Below, in pieces: positions 26,016 through 35,169 of a stretch of 64,000 bases of DNA. Where the stretch lies: the NCBI RefSeq assembly GCF_024385505.1, contig NZ_JANFLT010000006.1:1-64000 (forward strand), in the 5' to 3' direction. The position numbers were made by a program, and so were the translations under genes. Below the pieces are notes generated by a model. The model was not told the DNA's origin. It did not search any database and saw nothing but the letters and a program-made list of their open reading frames with translations. The stretch is from Arthrobacter zhaoxinii. Lineage in GTDB: Bacteria > Actinomycetota > Actinomycetes > Actinomycetales > Micrococcaceae. Position 1 is the stretch's first letter, and each line of letters begins with the position of its first letter.

Positions 26016-27191
26016 TTACTGATGCAGCGGGGCCGTGGGCCCCGGAATGATGCGCTGTTGTGCCAGCCGGTCAAAGAGCTCCAGGAACCGGTCTTCCGAG
26101 TCCAGGCAGTCGGTAAAGCCGGCCTGCCGTGCCTTGATGGTGGAGGAGACGTTGTCGAACTCCGAGCGGAAAATGAAGTCGGCGAATTCCCAGCGGACCA
26201 GGTCCTCATAGGGAATCTGTTCGAGGCCGTACCGTTCGGTCATCTGCTCCCAGAGGGCACGGTACTGCGGCATCGCGTCCGTGAGGGGCACCGGCTGCGG
26301 TTCCGCGTACTCCATGCCGAAGTACTTGGCGAAGGCCGGCCAGAGCTGCCGCCAGCGGAACTGGTCCCCGTTGGTGATGTTGAAGATTTCCCCTGCGGCG
26401 GCGGGCTCCGAACCCGCCCATACGGCTGCGCGGGCCAGCAGCTCGGCGTCGGTGACCTGGTACAGGGCATCGTAGGCAGCCACGGTGCCGGGGAAGCGCA
26501 GCGGCTGGCCCAGTTCCTTGCTGATGCTGGCGTAGACCGCAATGGCCATGAGCAGGTTCATCGGGTTGCCGGTGGCGTAGCCGATCACGCCCTCGGGACG
26601 CAGCACGCTCAGGGTGAAGCCGCGCTCTACGGCCACCTCGCGCAGCAGGTCCTCCTGGTCGTAGTAGAAGTTCGGCTGGATCAGCCGCGGATCCCGTTCC
26701 TTGGCCGGGGCGTTGAAGTAGCCCAGGTGTGCGCCGTACGCCTTTCCGCCCTGATAGAGCGTGACGTGGCGCAGCGGTGCACCGGCGGCGTGCAGGCCGT
26801 CCAAGGTGTTGCGCAGGAGAGCGGTGTTGACCTCGGACAGTTCGGCCGACGTCGGGCGCTCAATATAGGCACCGAAGACCAGATGAGTGGTGTCCGACGC
26901 CGGGGCCAGGCCTTCGCGGGCCTTGCCGGCATCCAGCAGGTCCACCGACAGGTGTTCCCAGCCTGCGCCGGGCACAGGACGGCGGCTGGCGCCGCGTACC
27001 TTCCAGCCGCGGCGGGCATACTCGTCCGCGGCGTGCCGGCCGATGACACCGCCGGCACCGGCCACAAGCACGGTGCCGGTGTCCTGCGCCTGGGGCCGTG
27101 CTGCGGTGCGGGCCTGGTCCTGTTCGATGATGCCGGGCGTCGGGTCGGTGCCGGCATGTGATTCAGCGGCTGATTCCGGGATGTTGTCCAT
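26016..27191 (-). CDS. PRISE-like SDR family oxidoreductase
   Basis: The 391-residue protein is an atypical extended SDR. The NAD(P)-binding motif is TVLVAGAGGVIGRHAADEYARRG at about 41-62 (shown in parts), and the family-type catalytic Tyr/Lys region is replaced by LYQGGKAYGAHLGYF and NFYYDQEDLL, as in progesterone 5-beta-reductase/iridoid-synthase-like enzymes (PRISE). Such enzymes reduce enones. It includes FNITNGDQFRWRQLW, typical of this family. The ATG at 27191 is chosen for AGGAGAACC; an earlier start at 27224 is weaker. It probably shares an operon with the interrupted quinone oxidoreductase. Confidence 0.83.
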   Translation of the reverse strand: MDNIPESAAESHAGTDPTPGIIEQDQARTAARPQAQDTGTVLVAGAGGVIGRHAADEYARRGWKVRGASRRPVPGAGWEHLSVDLLDAGKAREGLAPASDTTHLVFGAYIERPTSAELSEVNTALLRNTLDGLHAAGAPLRHVTLYQGGKAYGAHLGYFNAPAKERDPRLIQPNFYYDQEDLLREVAVERGFTLSVLRPEGVIGYATGNPMNLLMAIAVYASISKELGQPLRFPGTVAAYDALYQVTDAELLARAAVWAGSEPAAAGEIFNITNGDQFRWRQLWPAFAKYFGMEYAEPQPVPLTDAMPQYRALWEQMTERYGLEQIPYEDLVRWEFADFIFRSEFDNVSSTIKARQAGFTDCLDSEDRFLELFDRLAQQRIIPGPTAPLHQ

Positions 27192-27337
27192 GGTTCTCCT
27201 GGTGATTCCGTAATACCTGGTCAACGGCCAGTACCACGACGATATCGATCATCAGGGTGCTTATGAAATCCGGAAAGGTGGATGCGCACCAACTTGACGG
27301 TGATCCTCCGCCCCGCTGCCGAACGTAGGGTTGAAAG

Positions 27338-28420
27338 GTGAACACTCTTACGCTTCCGGACCGCACCTGGGCCGAGACCGCCATCCGCCGCATCGAAGCC
27401 GAGGGGGCACGTTCGGCGGACACGCACCTGTTCCAGGTTCCGGTCCCCGCCGGCTGGTCGGTGCAGATCTATCTCAAGGACGAGTCCACCCACCGCACCG
27501 GCAGTCTCAAGCACCGCCTGGCCCGTTCCTTGTTCCTCTTCGGCCTGGTGAACGGCTGGATCACGGAGGGCACCACGATCGTGGAGGCCTCCAGCGGTTC
27601 GACCGCTGTCTCCGAAGCCTATTTCGCCCAGCTGCTGGGGCTGCCGTTCGTGGCAGTGATGCCGCAGACCACCAGCGCGGAGAAGATCCGGCTGATCGAG
27701 CACTACGGCGGGCGTTGCCACTTTGTCCAGGATCCGTCGGAGGTCTATGCCGCTGCGGAGGCTGTCGCGGCGAGCACCGGCGGCCACTACATGGATCAGT
27801 TCACCTACGCCGAACGCGCCACTGACTGGCGGGGCAACAACAATATTGCCGAGTCGATCTTTTCGCAGATGGCAAGGGAAGACCATCCGCTGCCGGACTG
27901 GATTGTCGTGGGCGCCGGCACGGGCGGCACCAGCGCCACGATCGGCCGCTATATCCGGTACCACCGGTACCCCACGCGGCTGGCGGTGGTGGACCCGGAG
28001 AATTCCGCGTTCTTCCCCGCCTGGCAGAACCCGGGGGAGCCCGCCGTGGGGCGGCCCTCCCGGATCGAAGGCATCGGCAGGCCTCGACGGGAACCCAGCT
28101 TCGTTCCGGCCGTCATTGACCACATGATCCAGGTCCCGGATGCTGCCTCGGTGGCAGCCTCACGGCACCTGCGCCGGCTGACCGGCCTGCATGCCGGGCC
28201 CTCCACCGGCACGAACCTCTGGGGCGTGTGGCAGCTGGCGGCGGCCCTGGAAGCGGACGGCCGTGCCGGGAGCATCGTGTCGCTGGTGTGCGACTCGGGG
28301 GACCGGTACACCGCCTCCTACGGCGACGACGCGTGGCTGGCGTCGCGCGGACTGGATCCAGCGCCGGCCGCGGCCGTGCTGGAGGAACTGTTCCGGACCG
28401 GACGGTGGCCGGCGGGCTGA
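27338..28420 (+). CDS. PLP-dependent cysteine desulfhydrase / synthase-like enzyme
   Basis: The 360-residue fold-type II PLP enzyme resembles cysteine synthase and mycobacterial Cds1. The PLP lysine is Lys58 in [10 protein letters not shown], the substrate loop SSGST is at 85-89, and [14 protein letters not shown] binds the PLP phosphate. LVCDSGDRY near the end contacts the pyridine nitrogen. Cds1-type enzymes degrade L-cysteine to sulfide, ammonia and pyruvate; synthesis of a cysteine analogue is the alternative. GGTTGAAAGGTG precedes the ATG. It is divergent from the SDR gene and is not clearly part of the aromatic cluster that follows. Confidence 0.82.
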   Translation: MNTLTLPDRTWAETAIRRIEAEGARSADTHLFQVPVPAGWSVQIYLKDESTHRTGSLKHRLARSLFLFGLVNGWITEGTTIVEASSGSTAVSEAYFAQLLGLPFVAVMPQTTSAEKIRLIEHYGGRCHFVQDPSEVYAAAEAVAASTGGHYMDQFTYAERATDWRGNNNIAESIFSQMAREDHPLPDWIVVGAGTGGTSATIGRYIRYHRYPTRLAVVDPENSAFFPAWQNPGEPAVGRPSRIEGIGRPRREPSFVPAVIDHMIQVPDAASVAASRHLRRLTGLHAGPSTGTNLWGVWQLAAALEADGRAGSIVSLVCDSGDRYTASYGDDAWLASRGLDPAPAAAVLEELFRTGRWPAG

Positions 28421-28493
28421 TCCGTCCGCAGGACCGGCCCGGGGCGGCACCCGCAGACAGGGGCTGCAGGAACCCCATTGATCGTTACCCGAA

Positions 28494-28505
28494 ATTGTTG
28501 ACAAT
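28494..28505. promoter_or_regulatory. GntR-type operator upstream of the ABC importer operon
   Basis: ATTGTTGACAAT is the exact reverse complement of the palindromes at 34033 and 35718. It lies 65 bases before the binding-protein gene and would place the importer under the GntR/FCD regulator. Confidence 0.72.
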
Positions 28506-28569
28506 CATGTTTACCAAAAATACCGTGTGTGACTTAGCTAACTTTTCATCACGGAACCGGGGAATGACA

Positions 28570-29544
28570 ATGAAGCCACTTCTTAGGGTGCTGGCAGCCT
28601 CCGCTGCGGTCCTGGCTCTTGCCGGCTGCGGCTCGGGCTCGCCCAGCGGGGAAACCGAAGGCACCGGCGGCGCCGGCGGGGACCTCACCCAGGTGACGGT
28701 CGGAGTCATTCCCATCGTTGACGTTGCTCCGATCTACCTCGGCGTCCAGGAGGGATTCTTCGAAGCGGAGGGCCTGGAGCTGGAACTGCAGCCCGCTCAG
28801 GGCGGCGCGGCCATTGTTCCCGCTGTCATGAGCGGCAGCATGGACTTCGGGTTCAGCAACATCTCCTCGATGCTGTTGGCCCAGTCCAAGGGCCTGGATG
28901 TGCAGGTGGTGACCGCCGGTGCAGCGTCGACAGGTGTTGACGGCGCGGACTTCGGCGGCATCTTGGTCAGCCCGGGTTCGGGAATCGGATCGGCGGCGGA
29001 CCTCGCCGGCAAGAAGGTGGCCGTAAATACGCTCAACAATATTAATGACACCACCGTCCGCGCCGCGGTGCGCAAGGCCGGCGGCGACCCGTCGGGCATC
29101 GAATTCGTCGAGCTGGCCTTCCCCGATATGCAGGCTGCCCTGGAACGCGGCCAGGTGGACGCCATCCAGGTGGTGGAGCCCTTCCTGACGGGCGGGCAGA
29201 ACGCCGGGTCCACCCGGATCGCGTCCAACTACGTGGATACCGCGGAGAACCTCGCCGTCGGTGCCTACTTCACGACGTCGGCAAAGGCCGAAGAGGACGC
29301 CGAAACGGTGGAGAAGTTCACGGCGGCCATGAACAAGTCCCTGGAATATGCGCAGGAGAACCCGGACGCCGTCCGCGACGTCCTGCTCACCTACACGAAG
29401 ATCGACGCCGAGACCGCACAGGCCCTTATCCTGCCCAGCTTCACCACGGAGATCAACCGTGCAGGCGTGGAAACGCTTGCGGAGCTTTCCCTCAGTGACG
29501 GTTTGATCAGTGAAGAGCCGAAACTGGATGAGCTGCTGCCGTAA
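28570..29544 (+). CDS. ABC transporter substrate-binding lipoprotein (NMT1/SsuA-like)
   Basis: The 324-residue protein starts with a lipoprotein signal peptide, MKPLLRVLAASAAVLALAGC, lipobox LAGC at Cys20. The mature part is an NMT1/SsuA/TauA-type binding protein: VTVGVIPIVDVAPIYLGVQEG, then FFEAEGLELELQ, GSMDFGFSNISSML and LAGKKVAVNTLNNINDT. This family brings sulfonates, nitrate, pyrimidines and also aromatic carboxylates such as phthalate. Context favours an aromatic acid. The ATG at 28570 is preferred because GGGGA lies 6 bases upstream; ATG 28564 is the alternative. It is the first gene of a four-gene operon. Confidence 0.87.
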   Translation: MKPLLRVLAASAAVLALAGCGSGSPSGETEGTGGAGGDLTQVTVGVIPIVDVAPIYLGVQEGFFEAEGLELELQPAQGGAAIVPAVMSGSMDFGFSNISSMLLAQSKGLDVQVVTAGAASTGVDGADFGGILVSPGSGIGSAADLAGKKVAVNTLNNINDTTVRAAVRKAGGDPSGIEFVELAFPDMQAALERGQVDAIQVVEPFLTGGQNAGSTRIASNYVDTAENLAVGAYFTTSAKAEEDAETVEKFTAAMNKSLEYAQENPDAVRDVLLTYTKIDAETAQALILPSFTTEINRAGVETLAELSLSDGLISEEPKLDELLP

Positions 29545-30383
29545 TGAGTACTGAAGTGCTGAAACCCGGCCGGGCTGCGCAGCCACGCGCAGCCCGAACG
29601 GGCACGCGCCGCCCCGTGCCGAAGTGGGTGCTGGGCCTGGCCGGGGTCCTCGGCTTCCTGTTGATCTGGGAACTGGTTCCGGCAGTCGGCCTGGTCGAGC
29701 CCCGCTTCCTGCCCCCCGCCTCGGAGGTGATCATGGCCCTCATCCGGGACTTCGGACTCACAGCCTTCTGGGTGGCCGTGGGCCACACCCTGATGGCCTG
29801 GGGCATCGGCCTCGCGGCCGCCGTCGTCGCCGCCGGCATCCTGGGGCTGGTGATCGGCATGAGTCCGTTCCTTCGCCGCTTTACCAACTCCACCATCGAG
29901 TTCCTGCGCCCGGTTCCCTCCGTGGCCCTGATCCCGCTGGCCGTGCTGCTGTTCGGCGTCAAAATCGAATCGTCCTTGATGCTGATTATTTATGCCTGCT
30001 TCTGGCAGGTGCTGATTCAGGTGCTCTACGGGGTGGCCGACGTCGACAACGTGGCAACACAGACCGCACAGTCCTATGGCTTCTCCAAACTGCAGCGGAT
30101 CCGGTACGTGGTCTTTCCCACCGTGCTGCCCTACCTGATGACGGGCATACGCCTGGCGGCCTCCGTGGCTCTGATCCTGGCCATCACTGCCGAACTGATC
30201 ATCGGCTCGCCGGGGCTTGGGAACGAGATTTCCATGGCCCAGTCCGGCGGTGCCGTCTCCGGCATGTACGCCCTGGTGCTGGCCACCGGCCTGCTGGGTC
30301 TGGCGATCAATATCGTGATGCGTCAGGCCGAGCAGCGCCTGTTGGCCTGGCATCCGTCCGTCCGCGGAGAGGTAGTGCTGTGA
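29544..30383 (+). CDS. ABC transporter permease (SsuC-like), subunit 1
   Basis: The 279-residue permease has six membrane segments and the binding-protein-dependent permease loop near residues 165-195 (QSYGFSKLQRIRYVVFPTVLP). It begins LIWELVPAVGLVEPRFLPPASEV, typical of SsuC/TauC proteins. Its ATG overlaps the TAA of the binding-protein gene by one base. Two different permeases in the operon imply a heterodimeric channel, less common than the homodimer used by SsuC. Confidence 0.88.
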   Translation: MSTEVLKPGRAAQPRAARTGTRRPVPKWVLGLAGVLGFLLIWELVPAVGLVEPRFLPPASEVIMALIRDFGLTAFWVAVGHTLMAWGIGLAAAVVAAGILGLVIGMSPFLRRFTNSTIEFLRPVPSVALIPLAVLLFGVKIESSLMLIIYACFWQVLIQVLYGVADVDNVATQTAQSYGFSKLQRIRYVVFPTVLPYLMTGIRLAASVALILAITAELIIGSPGLGNEISMAQSGGAVSGMYALVLATGLLGLAINIVMRQAEQRLLAWHPSVRGEVVL

Positions 30384-31153
30384 AGACGCTCAAGAGTGTG
30401 GGCTACGTAGTTGCGCTGCCCCTGTTGCTGGTGCTCCTGTGGTGGGCATCCACCCGCGGCGAACCGAACTTCTTCGTGCCCACCCCCGCTGCCCTGGCGG
30501 AGGTCTTCGGCCCCACCTGGTTGGAGGGGCGGATCACCGCCGATGTCCTGCCGTCGGTGGGCCGGCTGCTCGTCGGGCTGGCCATCGCGATCAGCCTGGG
30601 CATCGTCGTCGGACTGCTGGTGGGCCTGAACCGGACGCTGCGGGCGCTGACCGAACCCGTCTTCGAGTTCTTCCGTGCCCTGCCGCCCCCGGTGCTGGTG
30701 CCGGTGCTGCTCCTGCTGGTGGGGCTTAATGACGGCATGAAGGTTGCCGTGATTGTGGTCGGCTGCATCTGGCCGGTACTGCTGAACACCATCGAAGGAG
30801 TGCGCTCCATCGATCCGGTGCAGAACGAAACAACCCGGTCCTACGGCATCTCGGGGCTGAACCGGATCCGCTACCAGGTGCTGCCTTCTGCCACACCGGT
30901 GATCATGGCCGGCATCCGGCAGTCGCTGTCCATCGGCCTGATTCTCATGGTCATTTCGGAGATGTTCGGTTCCTCCTCGGGGCTGGGCTTCACTATCCTG
31001 CAGTTCCAGCGCTCCTTCGCCATCCCGGAAATGTGGTCCGGCATCCTGGTGCTCGGCCTGATCGGCCTGGCCCTGTCCCTGATCTTCCAATGGTGCGAAC
31101 GGCGCGTGCTGCGCTGGTACCACGGCCTTAAAGAGGTAGAAAATGCAGCCTGA
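30380..31153 (+). CDS. ABC transporter permease (SsuC-like), subunit 2
   Basis: The 257-residue permease starts at GTG 30380 inside the 4-base GTGA overlap with the first permease gene. It carries six membrane segments, FFVPTPAALAEVFGP near the start and the coupling loop RSYGISGLNRIRYQVLPSATP. It is clearly related to, but distinct from, subunit 1. Confidence 0.88.
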   Translation: MKTLKSVGYVVALPLLLVLLWWASTRGEPNFFVPTPAALAEVFGPTWLEGRITADVLPSVGRLLVGLAIAISLGIVVGLLVGLNRTLRALTEPVFEFFRALPPPVLVPVLLLLVGLNDGMKVAVIVVGCIWPVLLNTIEGVRSIDPVQNETTRSYGISGLNRIRYQVLPSATPVIMAGIRQSLSIGLILMVISEMFGSSSGLGFTILQFQRSFAIPEMWSGILVLGLIGLALSLIFQWCERRVLRWYHGLKEVENAA

Positions 31154-32021
31154 CGCCATCCCCGCCAAAACAACTCCGGCACCCCAGGGCCCTGTACCCT
31201 CCGGGCGTACCCTGCCCGAGGGGGAAGCGCTGCTCTCGGTCCGCGGGCTGAAAAAGGTCTACTCCACCGACGGCGGTCCCATCGAAGCGGTCCGCAACCT
31301 CACCTTCGATCTGGGCCACGGCGAACTGGCCTGCCTGGTCGGTCCTTCCGGCTCCGGCAAGACCACCCTGCTCAAGTGCATCGCCGGGCTGCTCGGAGCC
31401 ACCGAGGGGGAGGTGTTGCTCGACGGGAAAAAGGTGACCGCGCCGCCCAAGAAGATGGCGGTGGTGTTCCAGGAATACGGCCGCTCCCTGTTCCCCTGGC
31501 TGCGGGTCGAGGACAACGTGGAGCTGCCCCTGAAGAATGCCGGCGTGCCCAAGCCGGAACGCCGGCAGCGGGTTGCCGACGCCCTGGAAGCGGTGGGGCT
31601 GGCGGACGTGCCCAAGTCCTACCCCTGGCAGCTGTCCGGAGGTATGCAGCAGCGGGTCGCCATCGCCCGCGCGGTGGCGTACCAGCCGGAGGTACTGCTG
31701 ATGGATGAGCCGTTTGCCGCCGTCGACGCCCAGACCCGCGCGGACCTGGAGGACCTCACCCGCCGGCTGTGGAAGGACCTGGGGATGACCATCCTGTTCG
31801 TCACGCACGACATCGACGAATCCGTCTACCTCGGCGAACGCGTCATCATCCTGTCCTCCTCGCCCACCGTGGTGCAGGAGGACATCCGAATCGATCTCCC
31901 GGAGGACCGCGACCAGCTGGAGACCCGGGGAATGCCGCGCTTCACCGAGCTGCGCCACCATGTCTACGAGCAGATCCAACTGGCGAAGAAGGGCCACCGG
32001 CCGGACGCGGCGCTCGCCTAG
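31143..32021 (+). CDS. ABC transporter ATPase (SsuB/TauB-like)
   Basis: The 292-residue ATPase has Walker A GPSGSGKTT, signature LSGGMQQRVA, Walker B VLLMDEPFAAVD and switch VTHDIDESVYL. The order and length match SsuB/TauB/nitrate-type importers. The first 35 residues are a Pro-rich extension. The start overlaps the second permease gene by 11 bases. It completes the importer and is followed by a strong terminator. Confidence 0.9.
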   Translation: MQPDAIPAKTTPAPQGPVPSGRTLPEGEALLSVRGLKKVYSTDGGPIEAVRNLTFDLGHGELACLVGPSGSGKTTLLKCIAGLLGATEGEVLLDGKKVTAPPKKMAVVFQEYGRSLFPWLRVEDNVELPLKNAGVPKPERRQRVADALEAVGLADVPKSYPWQLSGGMQQRVAIARAVAYQPEVLLMDEPFAAVDAQTRADLEDLTRRLWKDLGMTILFVTHDIDESVYLGERVIILSSSPTVVQEDIRIDLPEDRDQLETRGMPRFTELRHHVYEQIQLAKKGHRPDAALA

Positions 32022-32047
32022 GTCCTGCCCGCTCGACTCCTAATCGA

Positions 32048-32086
32048 CGACGGCGGCCCCTCCTGCACAAGGAGGGGCCGCCGTCG
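32048..32086. terminator. Terminator between the importer and dioxygenase genes
   Basis: A perfect 17-bp stem (32048-32064 with 32070-32086) encloses GCACA. It lies between convergent genes and may serve both. Confidence 0.75.
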
Positions 32087-32118
32087 AACATACGTACCCG
32101 GAGGGTTGTCCTGCCCGG

Positions 32119-33081
32119 CTAGCCGGCGGGCAGCTCCACCGGGGGAGTGCCGTGGGTATGGAAGGTGCTGATGGTCTTCATGCCCCAGGCCTGGCCCTTG
32201 GCACGCTCGGCTTCGGACCATTCGATGGTTTTCCAGTCCGGAGCCAGGATCAGGCGGGCACCGGCGTTGCAGAATTCGATCCGGTTGCCGCCGGGCTCGT
32301 ACACGTACAGGAAGAAGGTCTGCTGGATGGCGTGCTTGTGCGGCCCGGTTTCAATGTGGATGCCGTTTTCCAGGAAGATGTCCGCGGCTTTGAGGATGTC
32401 TTCGCGGGTGTCGGTGGCGAACGCGACGTGGTGCAGCCGGCCGCTGCTGCCGGTCCAGTCACCGCTGTACACCAGGTCATAGGACTTGTTGGAGAAGGTA
32501 AACCACTGGCCGGACAGCGTGCCGTTGTCCAGCCGGATCTGCTCGGTGGGTTTGCCGCCCAGTACCTCCTCGACGAAGCGGCCGTTCTCGGCGACGTCGG
32601 CGCCCAGGAAGTTCACGTGGTCCAGCCGGCGGGCATTAACCCCGCGGCCCGGGAAGCGGTCCGCCTGGTTCTTCAGGGCCGGCCGCGACTCCTCGGTGGG
32701 GACGTGCCATTCGCTGTCGAAGTAGATGTCCATCGGATGCCCGTCCGGGTCCGTGAAGGCGTAGGTCTTGCCCATGCCCGGGCCGCCGTCGTGCCAGCCG
32801 ACACCGCGCCCAGCTGCCTCGATGGCTGCGACGCGGCGCTGTAGCGCTTCCTCGCTGGCGGCGCGCAGGCCCAGGCGTCCGACGCCGGAGGTCTCGTGGG
32901 CGGTCAGCTTGATGGTGTGGTGCTCGTAGTCGTCCCAGGCATGCAGATAGGCGGAATCGCCGTCCCGCGCGACTTCGCGCATTGCCAGCAGCTCGGTGAA
33001 GAACCAGAGGCTCCTGTCGAAATCCGGGGTATAGAGTTCCACGAAGCCCAAGTGGGCCACGTCGCGAAAAGCACTAGCCAT
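32119..33081 (-). CDS. Type I extradiol ring-cleavage dioxygenase (catechol 2,3-dioxygenase-like)
   Basis: The 320-residue VOC-fold protein has two domains. The active-site ligands are in the C-terminal one: His155 in RRLDHVNFLG, His218 in GRLHHVAFATD and Glu269 in GGNRIEFCN. They match the 2-His-1-Glu iron or manganese site of catechol and homoprotocatechuate 2,3-dioxygenases, with near-identical spacing. It should open a catecholic ring next to the two hydroxyls. The natural substrate is unknown, but the nearby 4-oxalomesaconate genes point to a carboxylated catechol. The ATG at 33081 is preferred for AAAGGACA upstream. Confidence 0.9.
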   Translation of the reverse strand: MASAFRDVAHLGFVELYTPDFDRSLWFFTELLAMREVARDGDSAYLHAWDDYEHHTIKLTAHETSGVGRLGLRAASEEALQRRVAAIEAAGRGVGWHDGGPGMGKTYAFTDPDGHPMDIYFDSEWHVPTEESRPALKNQADRFPGRGVNARRLDHVNFLGADVAENGRFVEEVLGGKPTEQIRLDNGTLSGQWFTFSNKSYDLVYSGDWTGSSGRLHHVAFATDTREDILKAADIFLENGIHIETGPHKHAIQQTFFLYVYEPGGNRIEFCNAGARLILAPDWKTIEWSEAERAKGQAWGMKTISTFHTHGTPPVELPAG

Positions 33082-33176
33082 AGCGGTGTCCTTTGCAGTC
33101 TGCTCGATCGGCACGGGCGTCGTTGCCTGCCTGCCGTCCCTGAAGCGGTGCTGAGAGTCAACCAGCGGCTCCCGGT

Positions 33177-33188
33177 AGTGTCAACAAT
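33177..33188. promoter_or_regulatory. GntR-type operator upstream of the dioxygenase gene
   Basis: AGTGTCAACAAT differs at one base from ATTGTCAACAAT. It lies 96 bases before the dioxygenase start. Confidence 0.55.
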
Positions 33189-33218
33189 TTCGCAGACAAT
33201 GCCGTGCTCATGCGGTGC

Positions 33219-33992
33219 TCATGCGTGCTCGGCGGCCAGGGCGGACAGCCAGTGCAGGGTGCCTTCGGTCATCCATGCCGGCGTGGAGAGCGAGCCGAGG
33301 TAAGCAAGGGAATCCTCCACCTCGTGGGCGCGCCGCACCGCGTGCGTGTGCGAGCCCTGAAGAAGGCGTGCCACCAGCTCCGCGCCGCCCGGGCCCAGTT
33401 CCCCGGCGATTTCCGCCAGGAGCCACTCCTCGGAGCCCGCCGCCTGTCCGGCCGCCTGGCATTCCAGTACCAGCCCTGCCAGCCCCTTCATAAACACACT
33501 GCGCAGCAGCTTCCGCCCGGCTGCTGCTCCGGCGGCACCGGGAACCGTCTCCACCGGTGCGCCGAGACCTGTCATCAGTGCCGCGAATCCGTCCGCCGCA
33601 GTCCCGCTGGCGAGCAGCGGGGTCCGGCTGCCGGCACGGGGTACGGGTGCCATAACCGCCACGTCCACCAGCGGTATGCCGAAGCCCGCGGCGAGGTCGG
33701 CCAGTTCGGCTTTGCTCTCCGGGCCGGAGGTGTTGAAATCCGCGAACACCGCACCGGGCGGAAGCAGCGGGAGCACCTGCTCCGCGACGCTGCGGGCGGC
33801 AGCGGCCCCGACCAGGCTGATCGCCAGGTCGGTTCCGGCCAGGGCCTGCGCCGGCGAGTCGAACTGGCAGATGCCCGCGCCGCGTGCGTCGGTGAAGGGG
33901 TCATAGCCGCGCACGTCCGCGCCGGCCGCCGCCAGTCCGAGGGCGTACAAGCGTCCGGCTTCGCCCAGCCCCAGTACGGTCACCGCAGTCAT
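33219..33992 (-). CDS. NAD(P)-dependent dehydrogenase with DUF1932 domain
   Basis: The 257-residue protein is a short member of the 6-phosphogluconate/3-hydroxyisobutyrate dehydrogenase superfamily. The Rossmann motif is VTVLGLGEAGRLYALGLAAAG, followed by FADFNTSGPESKAEL and a C-terminal helical DUF1932 domain with RKLLRSVFMKGLAGLVLEC. The catalytic Lys is probably in that segment. In this cluster it may oxidise a ring-cleavage semialdehyde or reduce a keto acid; the reaction is not known. It is divergent from the GntR gene with an operator between them. Confidence 0.78.
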   Translation of the reverse strand: MTAVTVLGLGEAGRLYALGLAAAGADVRGYDPFTDARGAGICQFDSPAQALAGTDLAISLVGAAAARSVAEQVLPLLPPGAVFADFNTSGPESKAELADLAAGFGIPLVDVAVMAPVPRAGSRTPLLASGTAADGFAALMTGLGAPVETVPGAAGAAAGRKLLRSVFMKGLAGLVLECQAAGQAAGSEEWLLAEIAGELGPGGAELVARLLQGSHTHAVRRAHEVEDSLAYLGSLSTPAWMTEGTLHWLSALAAEHA

Positions 33993-34032
33993 GGTTCATT
34001 CCTTTCGTAGCCGTCCGCCGATTATTGCCATG

Positions 34033-34044
34033 ATTGTCAACAAT
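34033..34044. promoter_or_regulatory. GntR-type operator between the dehydrogenase gene and gntR
   Basis: ATTGTCAACAAT lies 41 bases before the dehydrogenase start and 110 bases before the gntR start. It suggests autoregulation as well as control of the divergent gene. Confidence 0.72.
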
Positions 34045-34153
34045 TCCAAGCGCGGCGGCGGTACCCGGAGCTGAGAGCCTGCGTTGCAGTGATAACTTGA
34101 CGTGACAGTAAAAATGACGGGGAAACGGAAGCCGTTTCGCCAAGGAGTAACCG

Positions 34154-34813
34154 ATGACACCAGCAGTGCCCACGAGTAACGCTGCGCAGGTGGCCGACGC
34201 AATCCGTACGGCCATTCTTGACGGCGAGCTTGTTCCGTCCCAGCGGCTCGTGGAAGCAGACCTCTGCACCCAATTCGGTGCGAGCCGCAGTGCCGTTCGC
34301 TCCGCCCTGGCCGAACTGGCCGTCGAGGGCGTGGTGGAGCGGGTGCAGAACCGCGGAGCCCGCGTACGGTCAGTGCCTGTGGAAGAAGCCGTGGAAATCA
34401 TTGAAGTCCGCGGCGTGCTGGAGGCACTGTGTGCCCGCAAGGCTGCGGAACGGATCGACGCCGGCCAGGTCGCCGAACTCCGGCAGATGGCCGAGGAGAT
34501 GACCTCCGCGGTGAAGGCCGGGGAACTGATGCGCTATTCGGAGATCAACTCCAGGCTGCACCGGCGGATTGTGGAAATCAGCGGGCAGGGCACCGCCGGG
34601 GCCACCATCGAAAGGCTGCGGGCGCAGAATGTGCGCCACCAGTTCCGGCTTGCGGTTCAGCCGGGGCGTGCCAGTGTTTCCCTGCCGGAACATGTGGAGA
34701 TCATCGAGGCCATTTGCACCGGGGAAGGTGATCAGGCTGCCGAGATCATGGAAGCCCACATGGCGAGCATCGCGGACGCCATCCGCCGGGCAGGATCTGC
34801 TGCCTCGCACTAG
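34154..34813 (+). CDS. GntR-family regulator, FCD (FadR) subfamily
   Basis: The 219-residue regulator has an N-terminal winged helix (about 8-72): IRTAILDGELVPSQRLVEADL, then FGASRSAVRSALAELAVEGVVER. The C-terminal FCD domain (about 80-210) shows the three metal-binding His in SRLHRRIVE, LPEHVEIIEAI and MEAHMASIADA. FCD regulators usually sense a carboxylate and repress its catabolic genes. The palindrome ATTGTCAACAAT in four nearby promoters is a good candidate operator. CAAGGAG precedes the ATG. The stop codon is followed immediately by a tandem repeat array. Confidence 0.9.
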   Translation: MTPAVPTSNAAQVADAIRTAILDGELVPSQRLVEADLCTQFGASRSAVRSALAELAVEGVVERVQNRGARVRSVPVEEAVEIIEVRGVLEALCARKAAERIDAGQVAELRQMAEEMTSAVKAGELMRYSEINSRLHRRIVEISGQGTAGATIERLRAQNVRHQFRLAVQPGRASVSLPEHVEIIEAICTGEGDQAAEIMEAHMASIADAIRRAGSAASH

Positions 34814-35140
34814 CTGGGCGGGGCCCGTGCGGTCTGGAATGGCCTCGACAGCACAGGGTCCCACCGGGTGGGGCTGATGGTGCCCGTGGGGTCACATGCG
34901 CCACTTCAGCACCACCGGCTGGGATGGCCTGCGGCCTGGGGCGGTCTTGCAGCACAGCGTCCCACTGGGTGGTGCGGTTGTTGCTGGTGGGGTCACATGC
35001 GCCACTTCAGCACCACCGGCTGGGATAGCCTGCGGCCGGACCCGGTCTCGACAGCACAGGGTCCCACCGGGTGGGGCTGATGGTGCCCGTGGGATCACAT
35101 GCGCCCCTCCAGTCCCACCGGCTGGGAAGCCCTGCGGCTG
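34814..35140. repeat. 101-bp tandem repeat array (three units plus a fragment)
   Basis: Units start with CTGGG at 34814, 34919 and 35020 (lengths 105, 101 and 102), and a 19-base start of a fourth follows at 35122. Each holds GTCCCA(C/T)(C)GGGTGG, then a GTGGGGTCACATGCGCCACTTCAGC block and CCACCGG at the end. Units 1 and 3 agree best in the middle; units 1 and 2 agree best at the end. The array begins at the base after the gntR stop and shows no coding frame. Confidence 0.88.
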
Positions 35141-35169
35141 TGCGAGGGAGGTGAACCCCCTCAGTACAT

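Noticed and set aside
34814..35140. Possible CRISPR array
   Set aside because: The repeats are 101 bp and contiguous, with no short repeats separated by unique spacers and no cas genes.
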